Below, piece after piece: positions 50,827 through 59,751 of a DNA stretch of 64,000 nt. The notes below the pieces were generated by a model. That model saw only the letters and a program-made list of their open reading frames with translations, was not told the origin of the DNA and did no database searches. The DNA is from Pirellula sp. (GTDB lineage Bacteria > Planctomycetota > Planctomycetia > Pirellulales > PNKZ01), in assembly GCA_013822735.1 (NCBI GenBank), contig PNKZ01000003.1, positions 62,001-126,000 on the forward strand, in the 5' to 3' direction. The position numbers and the translations under genes are program-made. The number at the start of each line of letters is the position of its first letter. Position 1 is the stretch's first letter.

Positions 50827-52333
50827 CGGCGACCTTCTTTAGCAAATGGCTCGCATCGCCCATGAATGTAGGGATGCCGCTCAAGACTCCCTGGAACTCT
50901 TCCAAGGGTTCGCCGATATGAATGCCCAGATCATCGACGTGCATTTCGCGAATGGTCGTTTCATGCTTGCCGCTGCGTTTCTTGACGACGGAAATCGCGC
51001 GGCGGACGCGGCCGCGCGCCTCGAAGTAGCGAAACAAGATCACGTTGTCGGCCAGGTAGGTCGTGTCGACCGGAGAATGCATGTTGCTGCCCACCATGCC
51101 GGATTGCGTCACCGTGAGCAGCGTTACGACTCCTTTCTGGCCCAAGTAGGCGAGTAGTTCGTGCAATTGTGCCGTGAGAAACTTCTCCTCCGGCATCGCA
51201 TTCAAGTAGCCGTTGAGACTATCGACGACGATCACCTTGGCGGGGCGATCGCCGTGCGTGCCGTCGACGGCGCGGCGTACGATCGTGGCGAATTCTCCCG
51301 AAGACAGTTCCGCCGGGTCGACTTGCTGCACCGAAAGGTGCCCGCTTTCCATAAAGGAATCGACGGCGAAGCCGAGCTTCCGAGAGCGCGAGCGAAACGT
51401 GCCGATATTTTCATCGAACACGAACATCACGGTTCGCAATCCTTGTCTGGCCGCGGCGACGGCGAACTGCGTCGATACGGTCGATTTACCGGTTCCGGCA
51501 GGACCGAGCAAGAGCGTACTGGTGCCGAAGGGAAGGCCTCCGCAGAGCAACGCGTCGAGTCCTGCATTGCCGCTGGCGAGGTCCTTTTCCGGAAACTCGC
51601 CGTGATGCTCGTTGGCGACGAGCCGTGGAAAGACGTCGAGTCCTCCTTTGCGAATCACGAAATCGTGATAGCCGCCGCGAAACGACACGCCGCGCATTTT
51701 CACAATGCGCAGCCGCCGTCGTTCGGCGCCGTATTGATTCGCCAATTGTTCCAGCAGGATGACGCCGTGAGCGATGCTTTCCATCTGACCGTCTCCTTCG
51801 GAGTCGGCCTTGTCGTCGAGCATGAGCACCGTGCAATCTCGGCCGGCAAAGTATTGCTTCAGCGCCAGAATCTGGCGGCGATACCGAATCGGATTCTGTG
51901 CTACCAGCCGCAACTCCGACAACGAATCAAGCACCACGCGCTTCGGGCGGCACCGATCGACCTCGGAGATCATCGCCTCGGTCGTCTCTCCCAACTCAAG
52001 CTCCGAGGGGTGAAAGACCGTAAGCTGAGAATCCGCGCCGAGATTTTTTTCGGAAGGAATCAGTTCACAGATATGAATCGACGACAAATCCCAGCCGTGA
52101 CTTTTTGCGACCTTAAGAATCTCTCGTCGTGTTTCTGAAAGCGTGACGTAGAGCGATGATTCTCCGCGCTGGGCTCCCTCCATGAGAAACTGCAACGCCA
52201 GCGTCGTTTTGCCCGAGCCGGGCGTTCCCGTCACCATGTACACGCAGTCCGACGGCAACCCGCCGCGGAGGATGTTATCCAGCCCCGGCACCCCCATGTT
52301 GAGCAGCAATTCAGGCTCGTCGGAAACGTCCAT
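50816..52333 (-). CDS. KaiC-family two-domain ATPase
   Basis: A 505-residue protein with two RecA-like KaiC domains. Walker A1 is GTPGSGKT (residues 36-43) and A2 is GPAGTGKST (near 278-286). In KaiC the CI and CII catalytic glutamate pairs are EE. Here the first reads LSET (one Glu, residue 67) and the second FDENI (Asp307-Glu308). The phosphorylation loop (SPVDTTYLADNVILFRYFE) keeps the TxxDxxILxxY frame of KaiC, but Thr-Tyr takes the place of Ser-Thr. KaiC is known as a clock ATPase/autokinase; relatives in non-cyanobacteria work as signalling ATPases. No KaiA or KaiB gene is seen. The gene heads the kinase operon. Confidence 0.9.
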   Translation of the reverse strand: MDVSDEPELLLNMGVPGLDNILRGGLPSDCVYMVTGTPGSGKTTLALQFLMEGAQRGESSLYVTLSETRREILKVAKSHGWDLSSIHICELIPSEKNLGADSQLTVFHPSELELGETTEAMISEVDRCRPKRVVLDSLSELRLVAQNPIRYRRQILALKQYFAGRDCTVLMLDDKADSEGDGQMESIAHGVILLEQLANQYGAERRRLRIVKMRGVSFRGGYHDFVIRKGGLDVFPRLVANEHHGEFPEKDLASGNAGLDALLCGGLPFGTSTLLLGPAGTGKSTVSTQFAVAAARQGLRTVMFVFDENIGTFRSRSRKLGFAVDSFMESGHLSVQQVDPAELSSGEFATIVRRAVDGTHGDRPAKVIVVDSLNGYLNAMPEEKFLTAQLHELLAYLGQKGVVTLLTVTQSGMVGSNMHSPVDTTYLADNVILFRYFEARGRVRRAISVVKKRSGKHETTIREMHVDDLGIHIGEPLEEFQGVLSGIPTFMGDASHLLKKVADGK

Positions 52334-52538
52334 CGCAACACCTTGAATGCGGCGTTCTCATTGGGTTTAAGTTCCTGTGCTCCTTAAGGATAGGCGCCTC
52401 AAATCGTTTGTCGACGGCGTGAATTCTGGTCACGTCGTGGTCGAAAGGTGACCGGCGTTTTCCCGTTCTTCGTGAGCGATTGGTTGGTCTTTGACCACAA
52501 CCGCGGAGCGCCGGCGTCCGGCGCGTTGTAAGGCCGAG

Positions 52539-53993
52539 CTATTTCGCCGCCGGTACGTCGGCAAAGCGATCGGCCAAGAGTTTTGTTAAACGCGCGAGCT
52601 CCGCGGCATGTGCCGGATCGTCGGCTAGATTCGTGTACTCGTGCGGGTCGGTCGCGTGGTCGTAGAGTTCGGTCCCCGCGCGACCTTCGTCCCATTGCGT
52701 GCATCGATAGCGCGCAGTGCGGATGCTCCGTCCCCAATGCTCGGCCTGCGCGCCGCGACGAGCTTGCGTAAACGCCCCTTCGTGCAACGAGTGCTTCGGA
52801 TCATGGAGTAGCGTCCGCAAGCTTGCGCCTTGCAAGTGCTTCGGCGTAGGAACGTCGCAGAGGTCGCATAAGGTCGGATAGACGTCGAGCAGTTCGATGA
52901 GGCCGTCGCATTCTTGCCCGTTGGCCGGCATGCCGGGCGCATGCAGGATAAACGGCACGCGGGCCGACTCTTCGAACAAGCTGCGCTTGTGCCACAGGCC
53001 ATGCTCGCCGAGATGCCAGCCGTGGTCGCTCGTGAAGATCACAATCGTATTGTCGCGCAGCTGGAGCTCGTCGAGCGCTTGCAGAATGCGACCGGCCTGC
53101 GCATCGACATAACTTACGCATGCGAGATAGGCCCGAATCGCCGCGCGGCGCTGTTCGGGGGTCGTCGACAGCGTATAGCCCGGCACGGCGCCGTTGCGCG
53201 CGGGCGGCGGAATGTCGGCCTCGTCATCGGCCGGAGCGTCGGGCAGCCGGATCGCGTCGAACGAATACCGATCGAAATACTTTGCCGGCGCCACGAGGGG
53301 CGTGTGCGGACGATGAAAGCCGACCGCGAGAAAGAACGGTCGTGATGGATCGCGCTTCTTGAGCCAGGCCACGGCCGTCTGGGCGAAATCGCCGTCGCAA
53401 AGTTGGTCGTCGTCGCCGGGAATTTCCTGCCAGCCGAGCCCCTGCCCTTTCTTCGTCGCCACGTCGACGACGCTTGCACGCTTCTTCGGATACGGCAATT
53501 CCGATCGAAACGGCGTACCGAACTCCCAGGCCTGCGGATCGTCCATGCTTTCCAAGCCGGTCGGCACGCCGAGGTGAAAGATCTTGCCGCAACGGGCCGT
53601 CGCGTAGCCGTGTTTGCGGAAGTGATGCGGCAGCGTCAGCACGTCGGGAATATTGGTGTAGAGATTGTCTTCGTTGTTCGTCACGCGCGTAGTGCCGGGC
53701 CGCAAGCCGCTGAGCATCGACGAGCGCGACGGATTGCAATGCGGAAACTGACAGTAGGCCCCGCGAAACAACACCCCGCGCGCCGCCAAGGCGTCGAGAT
53801 TCGGAGTTTGCGCATACGGGTGGCCGTAGCAAGCAAGCGTCGCCGCCAGATCATCGGCCATGAGCAACAGCACGTTCGGCCGCGCCGCTGCCGCGGGCTT
53901 CGCGCTCGGTTCGGCCGCGTCAACTTGCGCAGCAGCAAATACGGCCACGACTACAAACGTCGGAGCTACGCGAAGGAACCTTTGACTCATCAT
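52539..53993 (-). CDS. Secreted iduronate-2-sulfatase-like sulfatase
   Basis: A 484-residue type I sulfatase with a signal peptide (PTFVVVAVFAAAQVDA). The metal block is NVLLLMADDLAATLACYG, and the active-site Cys86 is in CNPSRSS. Iduronate-2-sulfatase-type features follow: PDVLTLPHHFRKHGYAT, then GKIFHLG, PRPHTPL-like FHRPHTPLVAPAKYFD, and TSDHGWHLGEHGLWHKRS with the metal-binding Asp-His pair. The final section reads ELYDHATDPHEYTNLADDP. It should desulfate a sulfated glycan outside the cytoplasm. The Met at 53993 is preferred; Met at 53990 is next to it. Confidence 0.93.
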   Translation of the reverse strand: MMSQRFLRVAPTFVVVAVFAAAQVDAAEPSAKPAAAARPNVLLLMADDLAATLACYGHPYAQTPNLDALAARGVLFRGAYCQFPHCNPSRSSMLSGLRPGTTRVTNNEDNLYTNIPDVLTLPHHFRKHGYATARCGKIFHLGVPTGLESMDDPQAWEFGTPFRSELPYPKKRASVVDVATKKGQGLGWQEIPGDDDQLCDGDFAQTAVAWLKKRDPSRPFFLAVGFHRPHTPLVAPAKYFDRYSFDAIRLPDAPADDEADIPPPARNGAVPGYTLSTTPEQRRAAIRAYLACVSYVDAQAGRILQALDELQLRDNTIVIFTSDHGWHLGEHGLWHKRSLFEESARVPFILHAPGMPANGQECDGLIELLDVYPTLCDLCDVPTPKHLQGASLRTLLHDPKHSLHEGAFTQARRGAQAEHWGRSIRTARYRCTQWDEGRAGTELYDHATDPHEYTNLADDPAHAAELARLTKLLADRFADVPAAK

Positions 53994-54149
53994 GGAACTC
54001 GCCTTGGTTGCTAGGGGCACCGCCAGTCTACCGCTACGCGATACGGCGGGGAAATGTTGCGCCGGGAAATCACGCGGCCGGCCTTCTTATGTTGTGGAAG
54101 TTAGACTAAGCGTCCGCACTCGCCTCCGCCAATTAGTAAAGGGCCCGCC

Positions 54150-55034
54150 ATGAAAGCCGTCGCCTTCCTCATCGCGTCCGCCTTGCCCGCGTTGCTCTTT
54201 GCCGAAGTCCCCAAACTGCACGTGGTGCGCGATATCGCGTACGCCGAACCTGCCCACGAACGGAACACGCTCGACATCTATGCCCCGGCAGGCGCTAAGG
54301 ATCTGCCCGTCGTGTTTTGGATTCACGGTGGCGGCTGGCAAACAGGCGATAAGGCAAACGTCCAGCAGAAGCCGCAGGCGTTCGTCGATCACGGGTTCGT
54401 CTTCGTTTCCACCAACTACCGGCTGTTGCCGAATGTCGACATGGGAACGATCGTGCGCGACGTCGCGCATTCGATTCGTTGGGTGCATGACCATATTGCC
54501 GAGCATGGCGGCGACCCGACGCGGATATTCATCATGGGGCATTCGGCAGGGGCCCAACTTGCCGCGCTCGTGTCGACGGACGAGCGCTATCTCAAGGCGG
54601 AGGGACTTTCGCTCGACATCGTGCGCGGCTGCGTGCCTGTCGACGGCGACACGTACGACGTGCCGCTGATGATCGCGACCGGCGAGGCGCGGCGCAAAGA
54701 GCTCGGCCAACCGGAACCGAAGTTCGGGCACCGGGCCAAGTTTGGCACGCCCGAGCAGCATCGCGATTACTCGGCCGTGACGCACGTGGCAAAAGACAAA
54801 GGCATTCCGCCGTTCTTTTTGCTCTACGTCGCCGCGCATCAAGATACGACGGCTCAGGCCCGACGCCTCGGCGACGTGCTCACGCAGGCCGGTATTCCCA
54901 CGACGCTTTTTGGCGCGGCGAACACGGATCACACGAAGATCAACGCCAACCTCGGCGCGCCGGACGATCCGGCGACGAAAGCGCTCTTCGAGTTCGTGGA
55001 GACGTGCTTGCGCAAGCCCGCCGCGACAAAGTAG
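54150..55034 (+). CDS. Secreted alpha/beta-hydrolase (BD-FAE type)
   Basis: A 294-residue esterase with a short signal peptide ([15 protein letters not shown]). The oxyanion-hole motif is HGGGW in [14 protein letters not shown], the nucleophile elbow GHSAGA in [15 protein letters not shown], and the late catalytic His is in [13 protein letters not shown]. It belongs with BD-FAE/para-nitrobenzyl-esterase-like enzymes, and the substrate is not predictable. It diverges from the sulfatase gene by 156 bp. A related enzyme is encoded at 21373. Confidence 0.9.
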   Translation: MKAVAFLIASALPALLFAEVPKLHVVRDIAYAEPAHERNTLDIYAPAGAKDLPVVFWIHGGGWQTGDKANVQQKPQAFVDHGFVFVSTNYRLLPNVDMGTIVRDVAHSIRWVHDHIAEHGGDPTRIFIMGHSAGAQLAALVSTDERYLKAEGLSLDIVRGCVPVDGDTYDVPLMIATGEARRKELGQPEPKFGHRAKFGTPEQHRDYSAVTHVAKDKGIPPFFLLYVAAHQDTTAQARRLGDVLTQAGIPTTLFGAANTDHTKINANLGAPDDPATKALFEFVETCLRKPAATK

Positions 55035-55052
55035 CCTAGCCACGAAACGTCG

Positions 55053-56453
55053 CTACCGCGTGAGCGAAAGCGACGGATGGCCCGGCGTAAGATGCAGCGG
55101 CACGGTGGGGACGAGCGCCGGTTGTTTCGTTTCGGCCGGACGTCGTCGCGGCAGGCTCGCCGATATGCCGAACATCACCAGCAGCACGAAGCGATAGTCG
55201 GATGCGAGCCAGACTGTGAAGACTAAGACGGCCACGGCCACGAACATGGCCGCGAAATAGGCGCCGAAGTAGCCCCGATTTTCCGTGCCGCCGACGGCCG
55301 ATGTCGCGGCAGTGTACGCGCTGGTCAGGCAAAGGAGCAAGAAGAGCGTAATGCCGACATAGCCGGTCTGCAGCACGAACTGCAAATAGTGGTTGTCGAT
55401 CGAAAAGAACATCTGCCGCAGGTGCTCTTCGATGTACGGAATCTTCACGCCGGTCGCGGCCAAGGCGACCGAACCGTAGCCGAACCAGCCGGCGTTGGCG
55501 ACCGCTTCCTCGTACACGCGCAACTGCAGCAAGCGATGCGACGTGCCGGTGTAGTGCACCGGTTCCCCTTTGATTACCAGCAGCATCGACGAATCTTCGC
55601 CCGACCACACTTGCAAGAGTTCGACGGCCCGATTGATATTGAGCCCGACGAGGCCGATTGCGCAGACGAGCGGCACAAGCACCGCGCGCCGATAACGGGG
55701 AAACCGCACGGCATACGCGACGGCCAGTGTCAGCAGAATTGCCAACTGCGGACCGCGCGACATCGTGAAAAACGTTCCTGCGCCGACGATCCAAGGCGCA
55801 TAGCGCCACCATGCCGGGCCATGCCCTTCGCGGCTTTGACGAGCCGCGGCCATGGCGAAAGGGAACAGCATCGCGAGTTGGAGACCAAAAAAGATCGGAT
55901 GCGTCAAGTTTCCTTCCGCACGCCGCAATCCCCAGCGAATATCGTTCATCGCTTGGATCGAACCGTCGAACCCGAGGAGTTTTCCGACGGGATTCATCCG
56001 CGTAACCGACTCGATCGCGGCCCAAACGCTGAGCACCACGCAAACGGTGACGATCGCGGAAAAGTTCCGACTTTGGTCTTCCGTCGATCGCCAAACAATG
56101 CGGCCGAAGAGATACGGCGCGCCCCATTGCAAAATGATGTCGGGCATAACGGAAACCGCCGTGGCGCTGGTGAGAAACTCCGACGTGATCTGCGCCGCAA
56201 TCAGCGCTACAATCACGAAATCGGCCGCCGTGAACCGTAGGTGGTAAGACGTGCTCGGATGCAGGGCCAAGCCTGCCAAGAAGACGAGAGCGACGCCCAT
56301 CCGGAGGTCGATGCGAATTGCGCCGATGTCGGTGTAAATCCAACACGGAGCGAGTAGCACCAGCGTCAGTGCGAGCGCCGCCGACACGCGCTTGTTTAGC
56401 GTCGTGTTGGTTACGAGGAGCCCTGTCGCCGCGAGTAAGAGTACGAAGAACAT
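55053..56453 (-). CDS. O-antigen ligase-like (Wzy_C-type) membrane protein
   Basis: A 466-residue multi-pass membrane protein. About ten hydrophobic segments surround a large loop containing GYGSVALAATGVK and SIDNHYLQFVLQTGYVGITL, the Wzy/WaaL-type loop with its conserved His and Gly residues. It would polymerise or ligate lipid-linked glycan at the outer face of the inner membrane. The C-terminal 40 residues are a charged, Pro-rich tail. Another membrane GT2 lies just upstream on the same strand, so the two may serve one exopolysaccharide system. Confidence 0.82.
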   Translation of the reverse strand: MFFVLLLAATGLLVTNTTLNKRVSAALALTLVLLAPCWIYTDIGAIRIDLRMGVALVFLAGLALHPSTSYHLRFTAADFVIVALIAAQITSEFLTSATAVSVMPDIILQWGAPYLFGRIVWRSTEDQSRNFSAIVTVCVVLSVWAAIESVTRMNPVGKLLGFDGSIQAMNDIRWGLRRAEGNLTHPIFFGLQLAMLFPFAMAAARQSREGHGPAWWRYAPWIVGAGTFFTMSRGPQLAILLTLAVAYAVRFPRYRRAVLVPLVCAIGLVGLNINRAVELLQVWSGEDSSMLLVIKGEPVHYTGTSHRLLQLRVYEEAVANAGWFGYGSVALAATGVKIPYIEEHLRQMFFSIDNHYLQFVLQTGYVGITLFLLLCLTSAYTAATSAVGGTENRGYFGAYFAAMFVAVAVLVFTVWLASDYRFVLLVMFGISASLPRRRPAETKQPALVPTVPLHLTPGHPSLSLTR

Positions 56454-56654
56454 GCGCGCTCAGAATCAGCGGACGGAAAAGCGAGTCGTGGTGCACGACG
56501 ATAATGACGTCGCGTGACTGAGGAGTGCAGGACGAAAATCCGGCAACAATCCGAGACCATCAATCCATAGCATTATTAAGCGAGCGGCCGAGCCGAATCG
56601 CATCGCCGACGAGTTCGGCCTCGGTATAACCGGCATATCCGTCAGGGGATGTCG

Positions 56655-57965
56655 CTATTCGACGGAGAGAGGGCGCACCGGGATCGCCTCTTCCTGCGGC
56701 TTCGCAATCGGCCGCTTCCAGGGGCGGTAACCGGTCATTCGAATCTTGCCGCCGGCCATGACGAGGTAGCGGATCCCGCGCCAGACGATCGCCGCCGCGA
56801 ATTGCGCTCTTACTAGCGCAAACAGATAAACGCCCAACGTGCACAGGAGCCCTGCAAAGAGTTCGAGCGCACGCGGCGGTGTGAGGTGCGGTAGAAGGCG
56901 CCCCTGCCGCGAGAATACATGCTGCCGCAACGTTTCATGCAAACGTTCAAGCGCCACCACGATGCTTCCGGCAAACACCAGCGCCGCTACGAGCGGAAAC
57001 GTCCAAAGCAGCTTGCCCGCGACGATCGCCGCCGCGGCGAGCAATAGCGACAATGCGACCGCGCACGCCATCGCGCCGGTGCCGAACAAGATCGATCCCC
57101 AAGAGGGATAGAACAAGCGCGACCAAGCAAGTTGACGAAACAGGTGCGTTTCAGCTCCGGCGAAGTCGGCCGACTCGGAATTCCATTGGATGAGTCGCGA
57201 CGCGAAGTACATCGATCTTCCGAGCGTCGGCAATATTTCAAAGCAGGTCTGCTCTTCCGTCGGCGTCCGTGCAAAGGCCGTTAAGAATTGGTCCGAACAA
57301 GCGATCTCGCGGCGGATCGCCAAAGTTCCTCCCCAAGAGAAATGCCGCCGCCACATCTCGGGGAGCGAAAAGGCCGTGAATGCGAAGCGGCACCAAGCCG
57401 CCAATCCCCCGGCGCGCGGAAAGTACCAGCGATTGCCGGTGACGCCGCCGACCCGGGGATCGGCAAACGGAGCGACCGCATCGTGCAGCCAAAGCGGGTA
57501 CGGATCAGAATCGCCGTCGACCAATACAATCACGCCGACTTCCGGACCGGTGCTGCGCAAGACCTGATGCACCGAACTACATTTCAACGTGCAATTCGGG
57601 AGCGTTCGTCCCAGATATTCCACCTGCAGCGGCGCATTCGGGTGCGTTTGTTGCCAACTCTTTACGACCTCGTCGACTTCATCGCTAGGGTTGTCGATTA
57701 CGAGCCGAATCCGATAGCGTGGGTAGTCTTGTGAAGCCAGCCCGTTGAGGGTCTTGCAGAGCGACATGTCGCCGCCGCGCAAGCTCATGATCACGAGTGC
57801 TTCCGGCCAAGCATCTTCGGCAAAGCCGCGAGGCGCGTCCGTCGTCGTCGATCGCTTCACGTGTCGGCGAAAGGATTCCAGATAGTAAATCGTGGCGAAC
57901 GTCGCCGCCGACCAGAAACCGATCGTGAGCCAAGATCCTAGCGTTGCGAAGTCGTACAGATCCAT
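56655..57965 (-). CDS. Membrane-bound GT2 (ceramide glucosyltransferase/cellulose synthase-like)
   Basis: About 436 residues. One N-terminal helix (WLTIGFWSAATFATIYYLE) precedes a GT-A domain (LVIMSLRGGDMSLCKTLNGL, then VGVIVLVDGDSDPYPLW as the DxD-like metal site). The TPTEEQTCFEILP stretch follows in the acceptor region. Three or four C-terminal membrane helices (SLLLAAAAIVAGKLL, FPLVAALVFAGSIV) match integral-membrane GT2s that build glycolipids or polysaccharides. The ATG at 57965 is preferred. An in-frame ATG at 58031 adds 22 residues beginning MICDQCHERR, which resemble a zinc-knuckle of another family. It is same-strand with the O-antigen-ligase-like gene. Confidence 0.78.
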   Translation of the reverse strand: MDLYDFATLGSWLTIGFWSAATFATIYYLESFRRHVKRSTTTDAPRGFAEDAWPEALVIMSLRGGDMSLCKTLNGLASQDYPRYRIRLVIDNPSDEVDEVVKSWQQTHPNAPLQVEYLGRTLPNCTLKCSSVHQVLRSTGPEVGVIVLVDGDSDPYPLWLHDAVAPFADPRVGGVTGNRWYFPRAGGLAAWCRFAFTAFSLPEMWRRHFSWGGTLAIRREIACSDQFLTAFARTPTEEQTCFEILPTLGRSMYFASRLIQWNSESADFAGAETHLFRQLAWSRLFYPSWGSILFGTGAMACAVALSLLLAAAAIVAGKLLWTFPLVAALVFAGSIVVALERLHETLRQHVFSRQGRLLPHLTPPRALELFAGLLCTLGVYLFALVRAQFAAAIVWRGIRYLVMAGGKIRMTGYRPWKRPIAKPQEEAIPVRPLSVE

Positions 57966-58238
57966 AAAGCCGCCGCGAACAAGCGAGTATGCGAATGCGA
58001 ACCGTCTCTCATGACACTGGTCGCAAATCATGGGCCGCATCTGCTGAGGTACAGGTCGGCTGGAGAACGCGACGAAATATCCAGACATCCCATGGTCGAA
58101 ATGTCGCCGGCGAGAACGCCGGAGCTTCATCTTTTTGCGGTCTTGGGTAGTGCCGGCAACTGTCGTTTCGCTTAGGATAAAGATCCCGCTGAATCCACTC
58201 TCGCCCTCTTGTGCCGCCTAGCGCCCGGAGCCTTTTCC
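57966..58238. other. Divergent region GT2 / MocA oxidoreductase
   Basis: 273 bases. On the minus strand an open frame continues from the GT2 gene to 58130, including a MICDQCHER start at 58031. No other gene is supported. The plus-strand oxidoreductase promoter must lie here. Confidence 0.35.
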
Positions 58239-59714
58239 ATGCATCTCAATCGCCGCGATTTCGTCGAACATGCCCTCCAAGCCGCTGCTGCGGCGCTCGC
58301 CGTCGGCTCCGGCCTCAAGGTTTCCGTTGCCGAAGACGCGGCTCCGGCTCGCACGCCCGGCCCGAACGACAAGCTCCGCGTCGCCGTGATCGGCGTCAAC
58401 GGCCAAGGCGGTTCGCATCTGGGCGAATGGTTGAAGAATCCGGACGTCGACCTCGTTGCGGTATGCGATTGTGATCCGAACGCGTATCAAAAGCAGGTCG
58501 GCAAATTTAAGAACATGGCGCACCAGCCCGAATATGTGCAGGACGTCCGCAAACTGCTTGAGCGGAAAGACATCGACGCCGTGTCGATCGCCACGCCGAA
58601 TCACTGGCACGCCCTGATGGCGGTGTGGGCGATGCAATCCGGCAAAGACGTGTATGTCGAGAAGCCGTGCAGCCACAACGTCCACGAAGGGCGCGTGATG
58701 ACGCAATGGGCTCGCAAGCTCGGCCGCATGTGCCAGATGGGGGTGCAAAGCCGCAGCATGACCGGTATGCGCGAAACGCTCGACTTCATTCACAGCGGCA
58801 AAGTCGGCAAGATCACCGCCGCACGAGCCATCTGCTACCGCAACCGCGCGAGCATCGGCTTGGTCGAAACGCCGGCGCCGATTCCCGAAGGCTTGGACTT
58901 CGATCTCTGGTGCGGCCCGGCGCCGAAGGTCGTGCCGACGCGCAAGCGGCTTCATTACGATTGGCACTGGGTGCAAGTCACCGGCAACGGCGACCTCGGC
59001 AATCAGAATCCGCACGAGCTCGATAAGGCCCGCTGGGGTCTGCAAAAGCAAGAGCTGCCGAAGCGCGTCGTGAGCCTCGGCGGCCGGCTCGGTTACGTCG
59101 ACAACGGCGACGTGGCCAATAGCCAAGTGACGGCGTTTCTCTGGGACGACGCCCTGCTGATCTCCGACGTCCGCGGGTTGCCGATCAAAACACCCGTGAC
59201 CTTCGGCCTCAAGGGAGGCCCGTTCAAGGGCGCTTGCAACATTTGGCACGGCACCGAAGGCTATGTCGTCGGGCCCAACTACAACTCCGGCGTCGCCTTT
59301 GATAACGACGGCAACGAGGTCGGCAAGTGGAGCGGCGGGGCGTACCAAGCGCACTTTGCCAATTTCGTGAAGGCGATCCGCAGCCGCAACTACAAAGACT
59401 TGCATCTCGACATCGAAGACGGCCACCTCTCGAGCGCGCTGGCCCATTTAGGAAACGTGTCGTGGAAACTCGGTAAGCCGGTGCCGCAAGGAACCCGTCC
59501 GAGCGAGTTCTCCGACAGCCCGCACGTAACGCAGACGTATGAGAGCTTCGAAGAGCACCTGAAAGAGAATAACGTCGACTTCGATGCGACCAAGCTCTAT
59601 CTGGGTCGCGAACTCGTCATCGATCCCAAGACCGAACGTTCGAACGACGAAGAAGCGAACCGGCTCTTCACGCGCGAATACCGCGAAGGATTTGTGCTGC
59701 CCGAAGTTGCGTAA
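58239..59714 (+). CDS. Tat-exported Gfo/Idh/MocA family oxidoreductase
   Basis: A 491-residue NAD(P)-dependent oxidoreductase. The N-terminus is a twin-arginine signal (LNRRDFVEHALQAAAAALAV). The Rossmann domain starts KLRVAVIGVNGQGGSHLGEW, the substrate-site strand is DIDAVSIATPNHWHALMAVW, and the catalytic Lys is in KDVYVEKPCSHN. The long C-terminal part (about residues 180-440, including GNGDLGNQNPHELDKARWG) is typical of planctomycete paralogues. The substrate is an unknown sugar or inositol derivative. The ATG at 58239 is used because it starts the Tat signal. Confidence 0.93.
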   Translation: MHLNRRDFVEHALQAAAAALAVGSGLKVSVAEDAAPARTPGPNDKLRVAVIGVNGQGGSHLGEWLKNPDVDLVAVCDCDPNAYQKQVGKFKNMAHQPEYVQDVRKLLERKDIDAVSIATPNHWHALMAVWAMQSGKDVYVEKPCSHNVHEGRVMTQWARKLGRMCQMGVQSRSMTGMRETLDFIHSGKVGKITAARAICYRNRASIGLVETPAPIPEGLDFDLWCGPAPKVVPTRKRLHYDWHWVQVTGNGDLGNQNPHELDKARWGLQKQELPKRVVSLGGRLGYVDNGDVANSQVTAFLWDDALLISDVRGLPIKTPVTFGLKGGPFKGACNIWHGTEGYVVGPNYNSGVAFDNDGNEVGKWSGGAYQAHFANFVKAIRSRNYKDLHLDIEDGHLSSALAHLGNVSWKLGKPVPQGTRPSEFSDSPHVTQTYESFEEHLKENNVDFDATKLYLGRELVIDPKTERSNDEEANRLFTREYREGFVLPEVA

Positions 59715-59724
59715 AGGTGCGAGG

Positions 59725-59738
59725 CGAACCGCGGTTCG
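59725..59738. terminator. Palindrome between convergent genes
   Basis: CGAACCG directly abuts CGGTTCG in the 37-base gap between the MocA gene and the convergent SelO gene. A loop-less palindrome would have to open a few base pairs, so terminator function is only suggested. Confidence 0.3.
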
Positions 59739-59751
59739 GCCGGTGTCGGGC

